7,005 nt of DNA. It comes from Xanthobacteraceae bacterium. GTDB lineage: Bacteria; Pseudomonadota; Alphaproteobacteria; Rhizobiales; Xanthobacteraceae. The stretch lies in contig JASHXZ010000229.1 of NCBI GenBank assembly GCA_030043285.1, positions 1 to 7,005 on the forward strand, written 5' to 3'. This document shows positions 1-6,073 of the stretch, piece by piece; position 1 is the first letter of the stretch; the number at the start of each line of letters is the position of its first letter. The notes beneath the pieces are model-generated. The model was not told the DNA's origin and did no database searches. It worked only from the letters and a program-made list of their open reading frames with translations. The translations under genes were made by a program, and so were the position numbers.

Positions 1-169
1 GCGCGGCCACATTCAACGTCGGCAAAACCGCGATCAGCCAAAGCGCAACCAGAATGCCGGTCGCCGACGTCGACCACGGCAGCGACACCGCGACGGCAAC
101 GGCGAGCCAATCGGCTGCCAAGGCGAATGTTTTAACGTCGGGGATGCTCGCTCGCAGAGCGGCGCTCAT
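1..169 (-). CDS. O-antigen ligase/polymerase-like membrane protein, N-terminal fragment
   Basis: This is a partial gene. The start codon is ATG at 169-167 on the minus strand and the frame stays open to the left edge (56 codons seen). The visible protein begins MSAALRASIPDVKTF. It continues as a hydrophobic stretch from about residue 15 to 50, containing ADWLAVAVAVSLPWSTSATG and then ILVALWLIAVLPTLN, which suits one or two membrane segments. The 'PWSTSAT' turn after a first hydrophobic helix resembles the N-termini of O-antigen ligase/polymerase family proteins of bradyrhizobia (from memory of the family). Such inner-membrane proteins join or polymerise lipopolysaccharide O-chains. The start overlaps the stop of the upstream methyltransferase gene as ATGA, so the two are probably co-transcribed and translationally coupled. 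Only the N-terminus is visible, so another polytopic membrane protein remains possible. Confidence 0.6.
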   Translation of the reverse strand, partial: MSAALRASIPDVKTFALAADWLAVAVAVSLPWSTSATGILVALWLIAVLPTLNVAA

Positions 170-987
170 GGCGAGGAAGAGTCCCAATGGTCATCGCCGC
201 GCAGCGGTGTGGTCAGCACCGTCGACCGCCGCACGCCGCCGGACAGGCGAAAATTGTTGAAGAACTTTTGCACGAAATTGCCGTTCTTCCGGCGCGCCGC
301 GCCGCTGCGGTAATGCTCCGGATGGATGACGTCGAACATCGCAGTCGTCGGCGTGCGCGAACGCGCCAGGAAATCCTGGTGAGCGCGTGAACCGCGTTTC
401 ACATAGAAAATCGTATTCTGCTTGTAGAAAAAGGCGATGTCGGGCGCCGACCAGATCAGCGGCCGCAACGCATCGAACGCGTCGTAGCCGTTGGCGGCAA
501 ACTTGGCGGCCCAATACGACTGCCATTGCTCGTTGACGTGGGCGCGCTGCCAGCCCTGGAACGGAATGGCCGCGCCGAACAGCACCACATCGGCCAGCGC
601 GCACAAATCAGACACCAGGCTCGGCGCACGCTCAACCGGCAGATGCTCGCCGACCTCCAACGAAATCGCCAGATCGAACCGTTCGGCATTGCCAAGCGCC
701 CGGTGCAGCGCCGCAACATCAAGCGGCACGTTCAGATCGCAGCCGGCAAAACAAGCCGCCGGAATCATCAGCTGGTTCCGATCGACGTAATCGCCGTCGA
801 CGCCGGCGATCCGCTTGACGCCGCGATCCGCAAACGGCTTCAGCCAGGCGCCGATGCCGCAGCCGACATCGATCACCGAGCGCGCCGGATAAACCTCCAG
901 GATCTTCGGCACCGTCGCCACCGCCGAGCCCGACGAGGTGTCGCGGATGTACGCGAAGAACTTGGGTGAATAGACATTCGTGTTCAT
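166..987 (-). CDS. class I SAM-dependent methyltransferase, polysaccharide-locus type
   Basis: This encodes a 273-residue soluble methyltransferase. The SAM-binding loop is VIDVGCGIG at residues 38-46, and the acidic residue ending the second strand is D64 in GVDGDYV. A second core motif, LAISLEVGEHLP, lies at about 106-117. Further on, the AAIPFQGW and HVNEQW...YWAAKFAANGY segments match a methyltransferase subfamily usually found in LPS or exopolysaccharide clusters; the acceptor is probably a sugar or nucleotide-sugar intermediate, but nothing in the sequence identifies it. The start is ATG at 987-985; no strong Shine-Dalgarno sequence precedes it, because the upstream DNA is the tandem repeat at 1001-1058. 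The stop overlaps the start of the O-antigen-ligase-like gene by ATGA, suggesting one operon. Family assignment is firm; substrate is unknown. Confidence 0.88.
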   Translation of the reverse strand: MNTNVYSPKFFAYIRDTSSGSAVATVPKILEVYPARSVIDVGCGIGAWLKPFADRGVKRIAGVDGDYVDRNQLMIPAACFAGCDLNVPLDVAALHRALGNAERFDLAISLEVGEHLPVERAPSLVSDLCALADVVLFGAAIPFQGWQRAHVNEQWQSYWAAKFAANGYDAFDALRPLIWSAPDIAFFYKQNTIFYVKRGSRAHQDFLARSRTPTTAMFDVIHPEHYRSGAARRKNGNFVQKFFNNFRLSGGVRRSTVLTTPLRGDDHWDSSSP

Positions 988-1000
988 AGTGGACTTGTGG

Positions 1001-1058
1001 ATTTGCAGACTTGGCAGATTTGCAGACTTGGCAGATTTGGCAGATTTGGCGGACTTGG
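1001..1058. repeat. tandem repeat between divergent methyltransferase genes
   Basis: Two identical adjacent 17-bp units (atttgcagacttggcag, 1001-1017 and 1018-1034) are followed by two 9-bp units (atttggcag 1035-1043, atttggcgg 1044-1052) and a partial unit (acttgg 1053-1058). The 17-mer itself is two related 8-9 bp half-units, so the whole array has an underlying 8-9 bp period. It begins 13 bp upstream of the minus-strand methyltransferase start and ends about 110 bp before the plus-strand one, occupying the shared promoter region. No function is evident from sequence alone. Such an array can change copy number by slippage. Confidence 0.85.
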
Positions 1059-1155
1059 TTCCCGGGCGGGCGAGATTACAGGCGATCGCGATTTAAATCC
1101 AACCTTCCAACGACGGCACAAAATCCCTACGATGGGTGCCGCAATTGCGACGCAG

Positions 1156-1161
1156 AAAAGG
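1156..1161 (+). promoter_or_regulatory. ribosome binding site fixing the start of the second methyltransferase
   Basis: AAAAGG lies 5 bp before ATG 1167. The frame is open further upstream to an ATG at 1011, but that start lies inside the tandem repeat, has no Shine-Dalgarno sequence and would add a low-complexity 52-residue leader, so the start at 1167 is preferred. Confidence 0.6.
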
Positions 1162-1166
1162 TCCGC

Positions 1167-2024
1167 ATGCTCGAGTCGGTGAAGAAAACCCGCGCCTACC
1201 GCATCTATCGGGGCAGCCTGATCTACGACACGGTCCGCAGCCACGGCAAGGTGGTCAAGCGCGCGATGCGGCTGCCGCGCTATCTTGGATCGCAGTACCA
1301 GTGCCCGATCTGCGGAACCGGGCTGCGCGCCTTCAAGCCGATCGGCAAGTCGTATTGGCGCGACACCGAAAAGTTCGGCACCATTCATCCGGCGAGCGCG
1401 CTCGAAACCTTCAACGTCGCGGCGCTCTATTGCCCGCGCTGCGACGCCTCCGATCGCGAGCGGCTGACCGCGGTTTATCTCGAGCGCGCGTTCGCCGCGC
1501 TCGACTCGAACCGCTCCTACCGGCTGATCGAGTTCGCCCCCAACGAAGCGCTGCCGAAATGGCTCAAGCGCTTTGCCTTCATCGCCTACCGGAGCGCCGA
1601 CCTCAACCGCAAGACCGTCGACGAGCGCATCGATCTCACCGCGATGGACCGCTACGCCGATGCCTCGGTCGACATTATTCTCTGCTCGCACGTGCTCGAG
1701 CACATCCCCGAAGACCGCAAGGCGATGGCCGAAATCCGCCGCGTGCTCAAGCCGGACGGCTTTGCCATCCTGCTGGTGCCGCTGGTGATCGGCGTCGACG
1801 AGACCCACGAGGATCCGAGCTTCGACACCAACGAGGCGCTGCGCTGGAAATATTTTGGCATGGGCGATCACGTCCGCCAATACGGCAAGCGCGATTTCAT
1901 CGCTCGTCTGGAAGCCGCCGGCCTGCAAATCGAGCAACTCGACATCGACTATTTCGGCGCCGAGGTTTTCCGCCGCGCCGGCATCGCCGACAATTCGGTG
2001 CTCTACGTCGCGCGCCCGCGCTAG
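1167..2024 (+). CDS. SAM-dependent methyltransferase with N-terminal CxxC...CxxC zinc-ribbon-like motif
   Basis: This encodes a 285-residue protein. The front third carries two Cys pairs, CPIC at 46-49 and CPRC at 89-92, the second followed by DASDRERL. This spacing suggests a structural zinc site and matches a known group of Methyltransf_11-like enzymes in polysaccharide clusters. The SAM fold follows: first strand LIEFAPNEAL at 120-129, where the usual glycine-rich loop is degenerate (an 'APE'-like version); ADLNRK at 144-149; then VDIILCSHVLEHIPEDRKAM at 168-187 and the RRVLKPDGFAILLVP strand at 191-205, which are classic Methyltransf_11 features. It is divergent from the other methyltransferase, and both probably act on surface glycans. 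The stop codon TAG at 2022 is the first trinucleotide of the downstream palindromic element. Substrate is unknown; methylation rather than another SAM-dependent reaction is inferred from family. Confidence 0.85.
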   Translation: MLESVKKTRAYRIYRGSLIYDTVRSHGKVVKRAMRLPRYLGSQYQCPICGTGLRAFKPIGKSYWRDTEKFGTIHPASALETFNVAALYCPRCDASDRERLTAVYLERAFAALDSNRSYRLIEFAPNEALPKWLKRFAFIAYRSADLNRKTVDERIDLTAMDRYADASVDIILCSHVLEHIPEDRKAMAEIRRVLKPDGFAILLVPLVIGVDETHEDPSFDTNEALRWKYFGMGDHVRQYGKRDFIARLEAAGLQIEQLDIDYFGAEVFRRAGIADNSVLYVARPR

Positions 2025-2170
2025 CGCATGATGATTTTAGGTCGAGCGACCCGCTCGTCATTGCGAGCGAAGCGAAGCAATCCAGTGCGGCGTCGCCGTT
2101 CTGAATTGCTTCGTCGCTTCGCTCCTCGCAATGACGAGATACTGAATCGAGCTAACTTCATCATGCTCTA
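2022..2170. repeat. palindromic intergenic element A (nested inverted repeat)
   Basis: This is a composite imperfect palindrome. The outer arms are 2022-2045 (tagcgcatgatgattttagg...) and 2147-2170, which are reverse complements with a few mismatches. The inner arms begin ctcgtcattgcgag (2054) and end ctcgcaatgacgag (2138), a perfect 14-bp match, and continue inward through GAAGCAATCCAG against CTGAATTGCTTC with a short indel. The inner core belongs to the same family as the elements at 2348-2467 and 4692-4807. It starts on the stop codon of the methyltransferase gene, so transcripts of that gene would end in a long hairpin. Confidence 0.9.
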
Positions 2171-2222
2171 GCGAGCGCTATTTGGAGCACGTTCCGCTGT
2201 AATCGAATCGAGCTCCTTCATT

Positions 2223-2300
2223 CGTGATTGCCGGGCTTGACCCGGCAATCCATGCTGCGTTGAAGCCGTATGGATGCGTGGGTCAAGCCCGGGCATGACG
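2223..2300. repeat. palindromic intergenic element B (second family)
   Basis: The left arm 2223-2253 (cgtgattgccgggcttgacc...) pairs with the right arm 2270-2300 (atggatgcgtgggtcaagcc...) with a few mismatches around a 16-bp loop. The left arm contains its own short palindrome, CCGGGCTTGACCCGG. The sequence differs from elements A, C and E, so it is a separate repeat family; this core is one I associate with Bradyrhizobium-group genomes. Confidence 0.85.
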
Positions 2301-2347
2301 GGAACGTGGTGCTATCTGAGCGATATACGCTTTAGGTCTTCACGAAT

Positions 2348-2467
2348 CGTCATTGCGAGCCAACGGGTCCGGCCCGAAGCGGCCGGCCCGATGACAAGCT
2401 CCGCGAAGCAATCCAGTGCGGCGTCGCCGTTCTGGATTGCTTCGTCGCTTCGCTCCTCGCAATGACG
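2348..2467. repeat. palindromic intergenic element C, same family as A with a nested hairpin
   Basis: It starts cgtcattgcgag and ends ctcgcaatgacg. The inner 63 bp at 2405-2467 match element A at 2074-2136 with a single difference (G for A at the centre-right). The left arm carries about 40 extra bases containing a small hairpin of its own: cgggtccggcc (2364-2374), loop cgaagc, ggccggcccg (2381-2390), with one bulged T. Confidence 0.9.
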
Positions 2468-2602
2468 CCCTACTCACGCTGCACAATTTTTTATTTGTAA
2501 AACTCACGCCTTCGGTTGTAACATTCCGGCGCATAATCTAAGATCGTAGGCGCTTTTGGTCACTAACGGTGCAACGCACTTTCTTTCAATGGGGCCTAAC
2601 GA
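2468..2602 (+). promoter_or_regulatory. candidate promoter/operator region of the LysR gene
   Basis: This is the only AT-richer, repeat-free piece of the intergenic region. TTGTAA occurs twice in direct orientation (2495-2500 and 2516-2521), 21 bp apart, about two helical turns. A CATAAT hexamer at 2532-2537 could be a -10 box, but no -35 box sits at a standard distance. GGGGCC at 2591-2596 is a weak ribosome binding site before ATG 2603. Whether the regulator binds its own promoter here is speculative. Confidence 0.25.
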
Positions 2603-3700
2603 ATGAGCGTCATCGAGACCCGTCTGTTCCGCTATTTTGTGGCGGTCGCCGAGGAGCTGCATTTCACCCAGGCCGCCTTGCGCCTCGGCATCTCGCCGCC
2701 GACGCTCACCCAGCAAATCCAGAAACTTGAAAGCCAGCTCGGCGTCAAGCTGCTGAGACGAAAAGGCAACACCAAAGTCGTCATCACCCAGGCAGGCCAG
2801 CGCTTTTTGATCGGCGCGCGCGAGACCTTGCGCCAGGCCGAACAGTCAGCGATGCAGGCCCGGCAGGCTGGCCGCGGTGAGTTGGGCCGACTTCAACTCG
2901 GCTTCGTCACCCCGCTGTTCGGCGCGGGCTTGCTGGAGACCTGGATCGGCGCGTTCGAGCGAGCCCATCCGGCGATCGAGATTAGCATGCGCAAGCTGGC
3001 GTCGATGGCGCAGATTAGCGGAGTCGCGCGCAACGAGCTGGATGCCGGTTTCGCGCGCATGCCAAACAAATATCCGCCGGGCGTCCGCGGCTTTGAAATC
3101 TATCGCCAGCCTCTGGTGCTGGCGTTCCCGAGCAAGCATCCTCTGGCGCAGCGCAAGGACATCAGTCCCGCGATGCTCAGGTGCGAGGCGTTTGTCAGTG
3201 TCGCGCCTGAGTTTGACATGGGGTTCGCCGGCTATACCGAAACCATCGCCCGCATCGGCAGGTTCATCCCGCGCGTGGTCCGGCGTGACAATGATTTCAT
3301 CTCGGTACTTGGGTATGTCGCCCGCGGCTACGGCATTGCGGTCGTGCCGGAGCTTATGAAAACCATAACCAATCCCAACGTCGTCTTCCGCAACATCGCG
3401 GCCGATCCGGCGCCCCGGACATCGATTGCTTTCGTCTATGCCAGCGACCCGTCGCCGTCCCTCAAGTTGCTGATCCAGCACATGCAGCGTCACGCGCTCC
3501 GCAATGGTGGCAAGGGCGCCGCTCCGCCTTATCATCAGGATCGCATCATCATACCAAGCGCCCTCAATCTTGACCCTCATCCTGAGGTGCGCGCCAAAGG
3601 CGCGCCTCGAAGGATGCAGGCCGCGGCGCTGGGGCCTCGCCCTTCGAGGCTCGGCGCTTCGCGCCGAGCACCTCAGGGTGAGGAAATGAGTCAGCGATAA
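2603..3700 (+). CDS. LysR-type transcriptional regulator with repeat-encoded C-terminal tail
   Basis: This encodes a 365-residue LysR-family DNA-binding regulator. The winged helix-turn-helix is at residues 4-62, with the helix pair FTQAALRLGISPPTLTQQIQKLE at 21-43. A linker helix spans about 63-91, and the periplasmic-binding-protein-like effector domain runs from GELGRLQLGF (92) to about residue 302. Family members are usually near 300 residues. The surplus here is a non-conserved stretch (303-324) followed by residues 325-361, which are translated from a palindromic repeat element (3575-3683), giving DPHPEVRAKGAPRR and so on. The gene is followed 11 bp later, on the same strand, by a Bug-type binding-protein gene. 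LysR/bug pairs are common, so it may regulate that gene, although LysR targets are more often divergent. Effector unknown. Confidence 0.92.
   Translation: MSVIETRLFRYFVAVAEELHFTQAALRLGISPPTLTQQIQKLESQLGVKLLRRKGNTKVVITQAGQRFLIGARETLRQAEQSAMQARQAGRGELGRLQLGFVTPLFGAGLLETWIGAFERAHPAIEISMRKLASMAQISGVARNELDAGFARMPNKYPPGVRGFEIYRQPLVLAFPSKHPLAQRKDISPAMLRCEAFVSVAPEFDMGFAGYTETIARIGRFIPRVVRRDNDFISVLGYVARGYGIAVVPELMKTITNPNVVFRNIAADPAPRTSIAFVYASDPSPSLKLLIQHMQRHALRNGGKGAAPPYHQDRIIIPSALNLDPHPEVRAKGAPRRMQAAALGPRPSRLGASRRAPQGEEMSQR
3575..3683. repeat. palindromic element D inside the 3' end of the LysR gene
   Basis: The arms are inverted repeats: cctcatcctgaggtgcgcgc... (from 3575) pairs with ...gcgccgagcacctcagggtgagg (to 3683). 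The inner blocks cctcgaagg (3605-3613) and ccttcgagg (3641-3649) also pair, leaving about 27 bp of loop. It is a third repeat family, distinct from A/C/E and B. It lies wholly within the LysR reading frame and encodes residues 325-361 without a stop; the true stop TAA is at 3698-3700, outside the element. Confidence 0.9.
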
Positions 3701-3711
3701 GAGCTGCCAGT

Positions 3712-4689
3712 ATGAATCTCGTTCGCCGCAGGTTTTTGTCGCTTGCGACCGGCGCCGGGGCATGGCCGCTCGTTTCACGTTCTGCAACAGCGGACTCGCC
3801 TGCCCCGCGGCCCATCCATATCGTGGTCGCTTTTCTGCCGCGGGGGCCCGGCGATATTGCCGCGCGGCTGATCGCATCGTCGCTGCAGCAAAGATTGGCT
3901 CAATCGGTCGTCGTCGACAACCGGCCGGGCGCCAGCGGCAATATCGGCGCCGAAACCGTCGTCACGGCGCGGCCCGACGGCGCAACGCTGATACTGGCGA
4001 GTTCGGCGAATGCGATCAATGCGACGCTCTACAAGACTTTGCCGTTCGATTTCATCCGCGACATCGCCATGGTGGCGGGCATCATGCAAAGCCCGCTCGT
4101 GGTGGTGACCAATCCCGCTTTCGCGGTCAAAAATGTCGCGGAATTGATGCGCTATGCCAAGGCCAATCCCGGCAAGATCAATATGGCATCCAGCGGAAAC
4201 GGCACGACCGCGCATCTGGCGGGCGAGCTGTTCCAGATGGCGGCCGGTGTGTCGATGGTGCACGTACCCTACCACAGCGACGCGCCAGCGTTAGCCGACC
4301 TGATGGCCGGCCGAACGCAGCTCATGTTCGCCAGCGTCGCCAGCTCGATCGGCTTTATCCGCGACGGGCGGCTGCGGGCACTCGCGGTCACCAGCTTGAA
4401 CGCATCGCCGGTCTTGCCGGGGATTCCGCCGCTGGCCTCCTTCGTTCCCGGCTACGAGGTGATTGGGTGGTACGGCCTCGGCGCGCCCAAGGCAACGCCG
4501 GCAGAAACGATCGCGCTCCTCAACAAAGCCGTGAATGCAAGCCTCGCCGAGCCCGCCATCGCGAACCGCATGCGGGCGCTCGGCGCCGAGCCGATGATCA
4601 TGAGCCCGCGCGAGCTCGACGCCTTCGTCGCCGCCGACACGGCCCGTTGGGCCAAGGCCGTCAAATTTTCCGGCGCGACGGTGGATTGA
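3712..4689 (+). CDS. TctC/Bug-family periplasmic solute-binding protein, Tat-exported
   Basis: This encodes a 325-residue extracytoplasmic substrate-binding protein of the tripartite tricarboxylate transporter (Bug) family, which typically captures carboxylates in the periplasm. A twin-arginine signal is visible: RRRFLSLATG at 5-14, a hydrophobic stretch, and ATA at 25-27 before D28 as probable cleavage site. The family's first strand is RPIHIVVAFLPRGPGDIAAR (33-52); the usual PGG loop reads P43-R44-G45, a substitution near the ligand-binding loop. The VVVDNRPGASGNIGAE block at 66-81 and the later PGKINMASSGNGT, VPYHSDAPALADLMAGR and GWYGLGAPKATP segments are typical. Length is normal for the family. 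No membrane components (TctA/TctB) are in the window, so this may be one of the many orphan Bug proteins. It probably belongs to the same transcription unit as the LysR gene. Ligand cannot be predicted. Confidence 0.93.
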   Translation: MNLVRRRFLSLATGAGAWPLVSRSATADSPAPRPIHIVVAFLPRGPGDIAARLIASSLQQRLAQSVVVDNRPGASGNIGAETVVTARPDGATLILASSANAINATLYKTLPFDFIRDIAMVAGIMQSPLVVVTNPAFAVKNVAELMRYAKANPGKINMASSGNGTTAHLAGELFQMAAGVSMVHVPYHSDAPALADLMAGRTQLMFASVASSIGFIRDGRLRALAVTSLNASPVLPGIPPLASFVPGYEVIGWYGLGAPKATPAETIALLNKAVNASLAEPAIANRMRALGAEPMIMSPRELDAFVAADTARWAKAVKFSGATVD

Positions 4690-4691
4690 TG

Positions 4692-4807
4692 TCAATCGTC
4701 ATTGCGAGGAGCGAAGCGACGAAGCAATCCAGCACGGCGGCGCCGCACTGGATTGCTTCGCTTCGCTCGCAATGACGAGCGAGGCGATTGACCTAAAATC
4801 ATCATGT
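4692..4807. repeat. palindromic element E between convergent genes, possible bidirectional terminator
   Basis: The core 4697-4777 starts cgtcattgcgagg and ends ctcgcaatgacg, with arms meeting at GAAGCAATCCAG/CTGGATTGCTTC around a GC-rich loop. It is the same family as elements A and C. Short outer arms tcaatcg (4692-4698) and cgattga (4785-4791) also pair. The right flank gacctaaaatcatcatg (4791-4807, reading g at 4790) is the reverse complement of the outer left arm of element A (2028-2044); the matching left flank is absent, so this copy is truncated against the binding-protein gene. It starts 3 bp after that gene's stop and lies 57 bp from the end of the convergent kinase gene. A hairpin there could end both transcripts, though there is no clear U-tract. 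Confidence 0.85.
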
Positions 4808-4864
4808 TCCAGTCAGGCCTGGATTGAATACCGCCTTGCCGGAGCGCACCGCCAATTCACGCCG

Positions 4865-6052
4865 TCACGCTTGAAGGACAACTTGGCAGGCAAGACCTTC
4901 TGCACGCCAGTCGCGGTGCACCTCGCCCCTTAGTTCTCGGACCATCCGATCGATGACGGATGTGCCGAAGCCTTTGTGCGTGGGCTCATTTGCCGGGGGA
5001 CCGCCGCTCTCGGTCCAGTGCAGGATGAGCCGCCCATGCTCCGCATGCGACCACGTCACTTCAACTTGCCCATTGGGCACGGACAGCGCGCCATACTTGG
5101 CTGCATTGGTCGACAGCTCGTGCAGGATCACTGCAACCGCCTGCGCCGCATTCGGCGGCAGCGACAAATGCGGCCCTTCAATTCGCGCACGCGGCACGCC
5201 GTCACGAAGGTAGGGCGCGAGTTCCTGCTTCGCGATGCGGGATAAGTCGGCTCCCGCCCAGCGCGACTTCACGAACAGCGCATGGACCTTGGCGAGCGCA
5301 CCGATGCGCCCGTCAATGGCCTTTTTCAAACCGTCCACGGTGTCGGACTTGGAAAGATGTACGGTTGCTTGAACGGTCGCGAGAATGTTCTTGGTGCGGT
5401 GTTCGGCCTCCCCGGCCAAAGTGGAGACTTGCCGCTCGCTCCGCTTGCGCTCGGTGACATCTTGGAAGCAGTTGACCGCGCCAAGAACCTTGCCGCTGCG
5501 GTCCTTGAACGGGGTGATGTTAACGAGAGCAACAGCGCGCGAACCATCGGCGCGTTCGACCACGATCTCCCGGTTCTGCACGGCATCGCCGCTTTGCAGA
5601 ACCTCGCCCATAGGGCAATCAGCATGCTCTATGTGGCCACCGTCGAGGTGGTACATGCGGTACGAGCCGCAGAAACGATCCGTGGGGTCATTGAGCCTCG
5701 GAGACCGGCCCCAAAGTTCCGCGGCGTGGCTATTGTAGTAAATGATAAGTCCGTCCGGATCGCAAACGTAAATGGCAACGGGCAGCAGATCGAAGAGCCG
5801 ACCGACCACCGGCTGCTTGGGGTCAACTGTCGCGCGCTCGATACTCTGCGGCCGCTGGTCTAGAAAATCTTGAAGGCTTTCAGTAAACATCTCGCTGCGA
5901 GCGAGATATAGCCAGTGATCCTCAAGGTCGAGGTACGACTTCTTCAACGCCGGATCGGCGGTCGCTTGTGCTTTTGCCTGGGCGTCGGAGGCTCGCGCAT
6001 GGCACTCTCGAACTCGCTCACTCATCTGTTGAAGCACGGCAGCGCTCTCCAC
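4865..6052 (-). CDS. PAS-domain HWE-family sensor histidine kinase
   Basis: This encodes a 395-residue cytoplasmic kinase without membrane segments. Residues 1-70 form a charged helical module (RECHARASDAQAKAQ, then LDLEDHWLYLARS). A PAS domain lies at about 80-200, starting near LFDLLPVAIYVCDPDG and including the FCGSYRMYHLDGG and CPMGEVL stretch, with a PAC-like end at AVNCFQDVTERK. The kinase core is HWE type: phosphoacceptor H218 in EAEHRTKNILATVQA, N-box HELSTNAAKYG at 311-321 with N316, the diagnostic W346-T-E348, and GFGT at 361-364. The start is GTG at 6052, preceded by a GGGTGA stretch about 8 bp away; ATG at 6025 (386 residues) is a less supported alternative. No response regulator is visible, so the partner is unknown. 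HWE kinases often act in light or general-stress signalling; nothing here says which. Confidence 0.93.
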   Translation of the reverse strand: MESAAVLQQMSERVRECHARASDAQAKAQATADPALKKSYLDLEDHWLYLARSEMFTESLQDFLDQRPQSIERATVDPKQPVVGRLFDLLPVAIYVCDPDGLIIYYNSHAAELWGRSPRLNDPTDRFCGSYRMYHLDGGHIEHADCPMGEVLQSGDAVQNREIVVERADGSRAVALVNITPFKDRSGKVLGAVNCFQDVTERKRSERQVSTLAGEAEHRTKNILATVQATVHLSKSDTVDGLKKAIDGRIGALAKVHALFVKSRWAGADLSRIAKQELAPYLRDGVPRARIEGPHLSLPPNAAQAVAVILHELSTNAAKYGALSVPNGQVEVTWSHAEHGRLILHWTESGGPPANEPTHKGFGTSVIDRMVRELRGEVHRDWRAEGLACQVVLQA

Positions 6053-6073
6053 GAAATAATCACCCGCCCACTA

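Larger units (their letters stand above)
2025..2602. other. 578-bp intergenic repeat island without a credible gene
   Basis: This stretch holds three palindromic elements (2022-2170, 2223-2300, 2348-2467) separated by 47-52 bp spacers, then 135 bp of repeat-free DNA before the LysR gene. Short open frames here (for example plus strand 2274-2465) are made of repeat sequence and look non-coding. No tRNA or convincing stable RNA gene other than the hairpins is seen. Confidence 0.8.

Noticed and set aside
54..260. Plus-strand short ORF at the left edge
   Set aside because: It lies opposite the O-antigen-ligase-like start and methyltransferase end, which are better supported by the ATGA junction and hydrophobic N-terminus.
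1001..1058. CRISPR-like array
   Set aside because: The units are directly adjacent with no spacers and only 8-17 bp long; it is a simple tandem repeat.
984..1937. Long minus-strand open frame (317 codons) opposite the second methyltransferase
   Set aside because: It runs antisense to a clear methyltransferase with strong motifs and its N-terminal end is translated tandem repeat; such antisense frames are common in GC-rich DNA.
2022..2467. Insertion sequence or transposon remnant
   Set aside because: There is no transposase coding and no target duplications that I can see; the structure is that of short palindromic intergenic repeats.
2589..2606. Five-codon ORF (MGPNE) ending in ATGA overlap with the LysR start
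   Set aside because: It is too short and has no ribosome binding site; the overlap is likely chance.
2846..3877. Long minus-strand open frame opposite the LysR and binding-protein genes
   Set aside because: It spans two recognised genes and a palindromic repeat and has no recognisable domain.
3762..4775. Plus-strand open frame overlapping the TctC/Bug gene in another frame
   Set aside because: Its product is Arg-rich with no domain and ends in repeat sequence; the Bug frame explains the DNA.
5282..5863. Plus-strand open frame of 193 codons opposite the kinase
   Set aside because: It is antisense to the PAS and H-box region of a well-supported kinase and shows no motifs.
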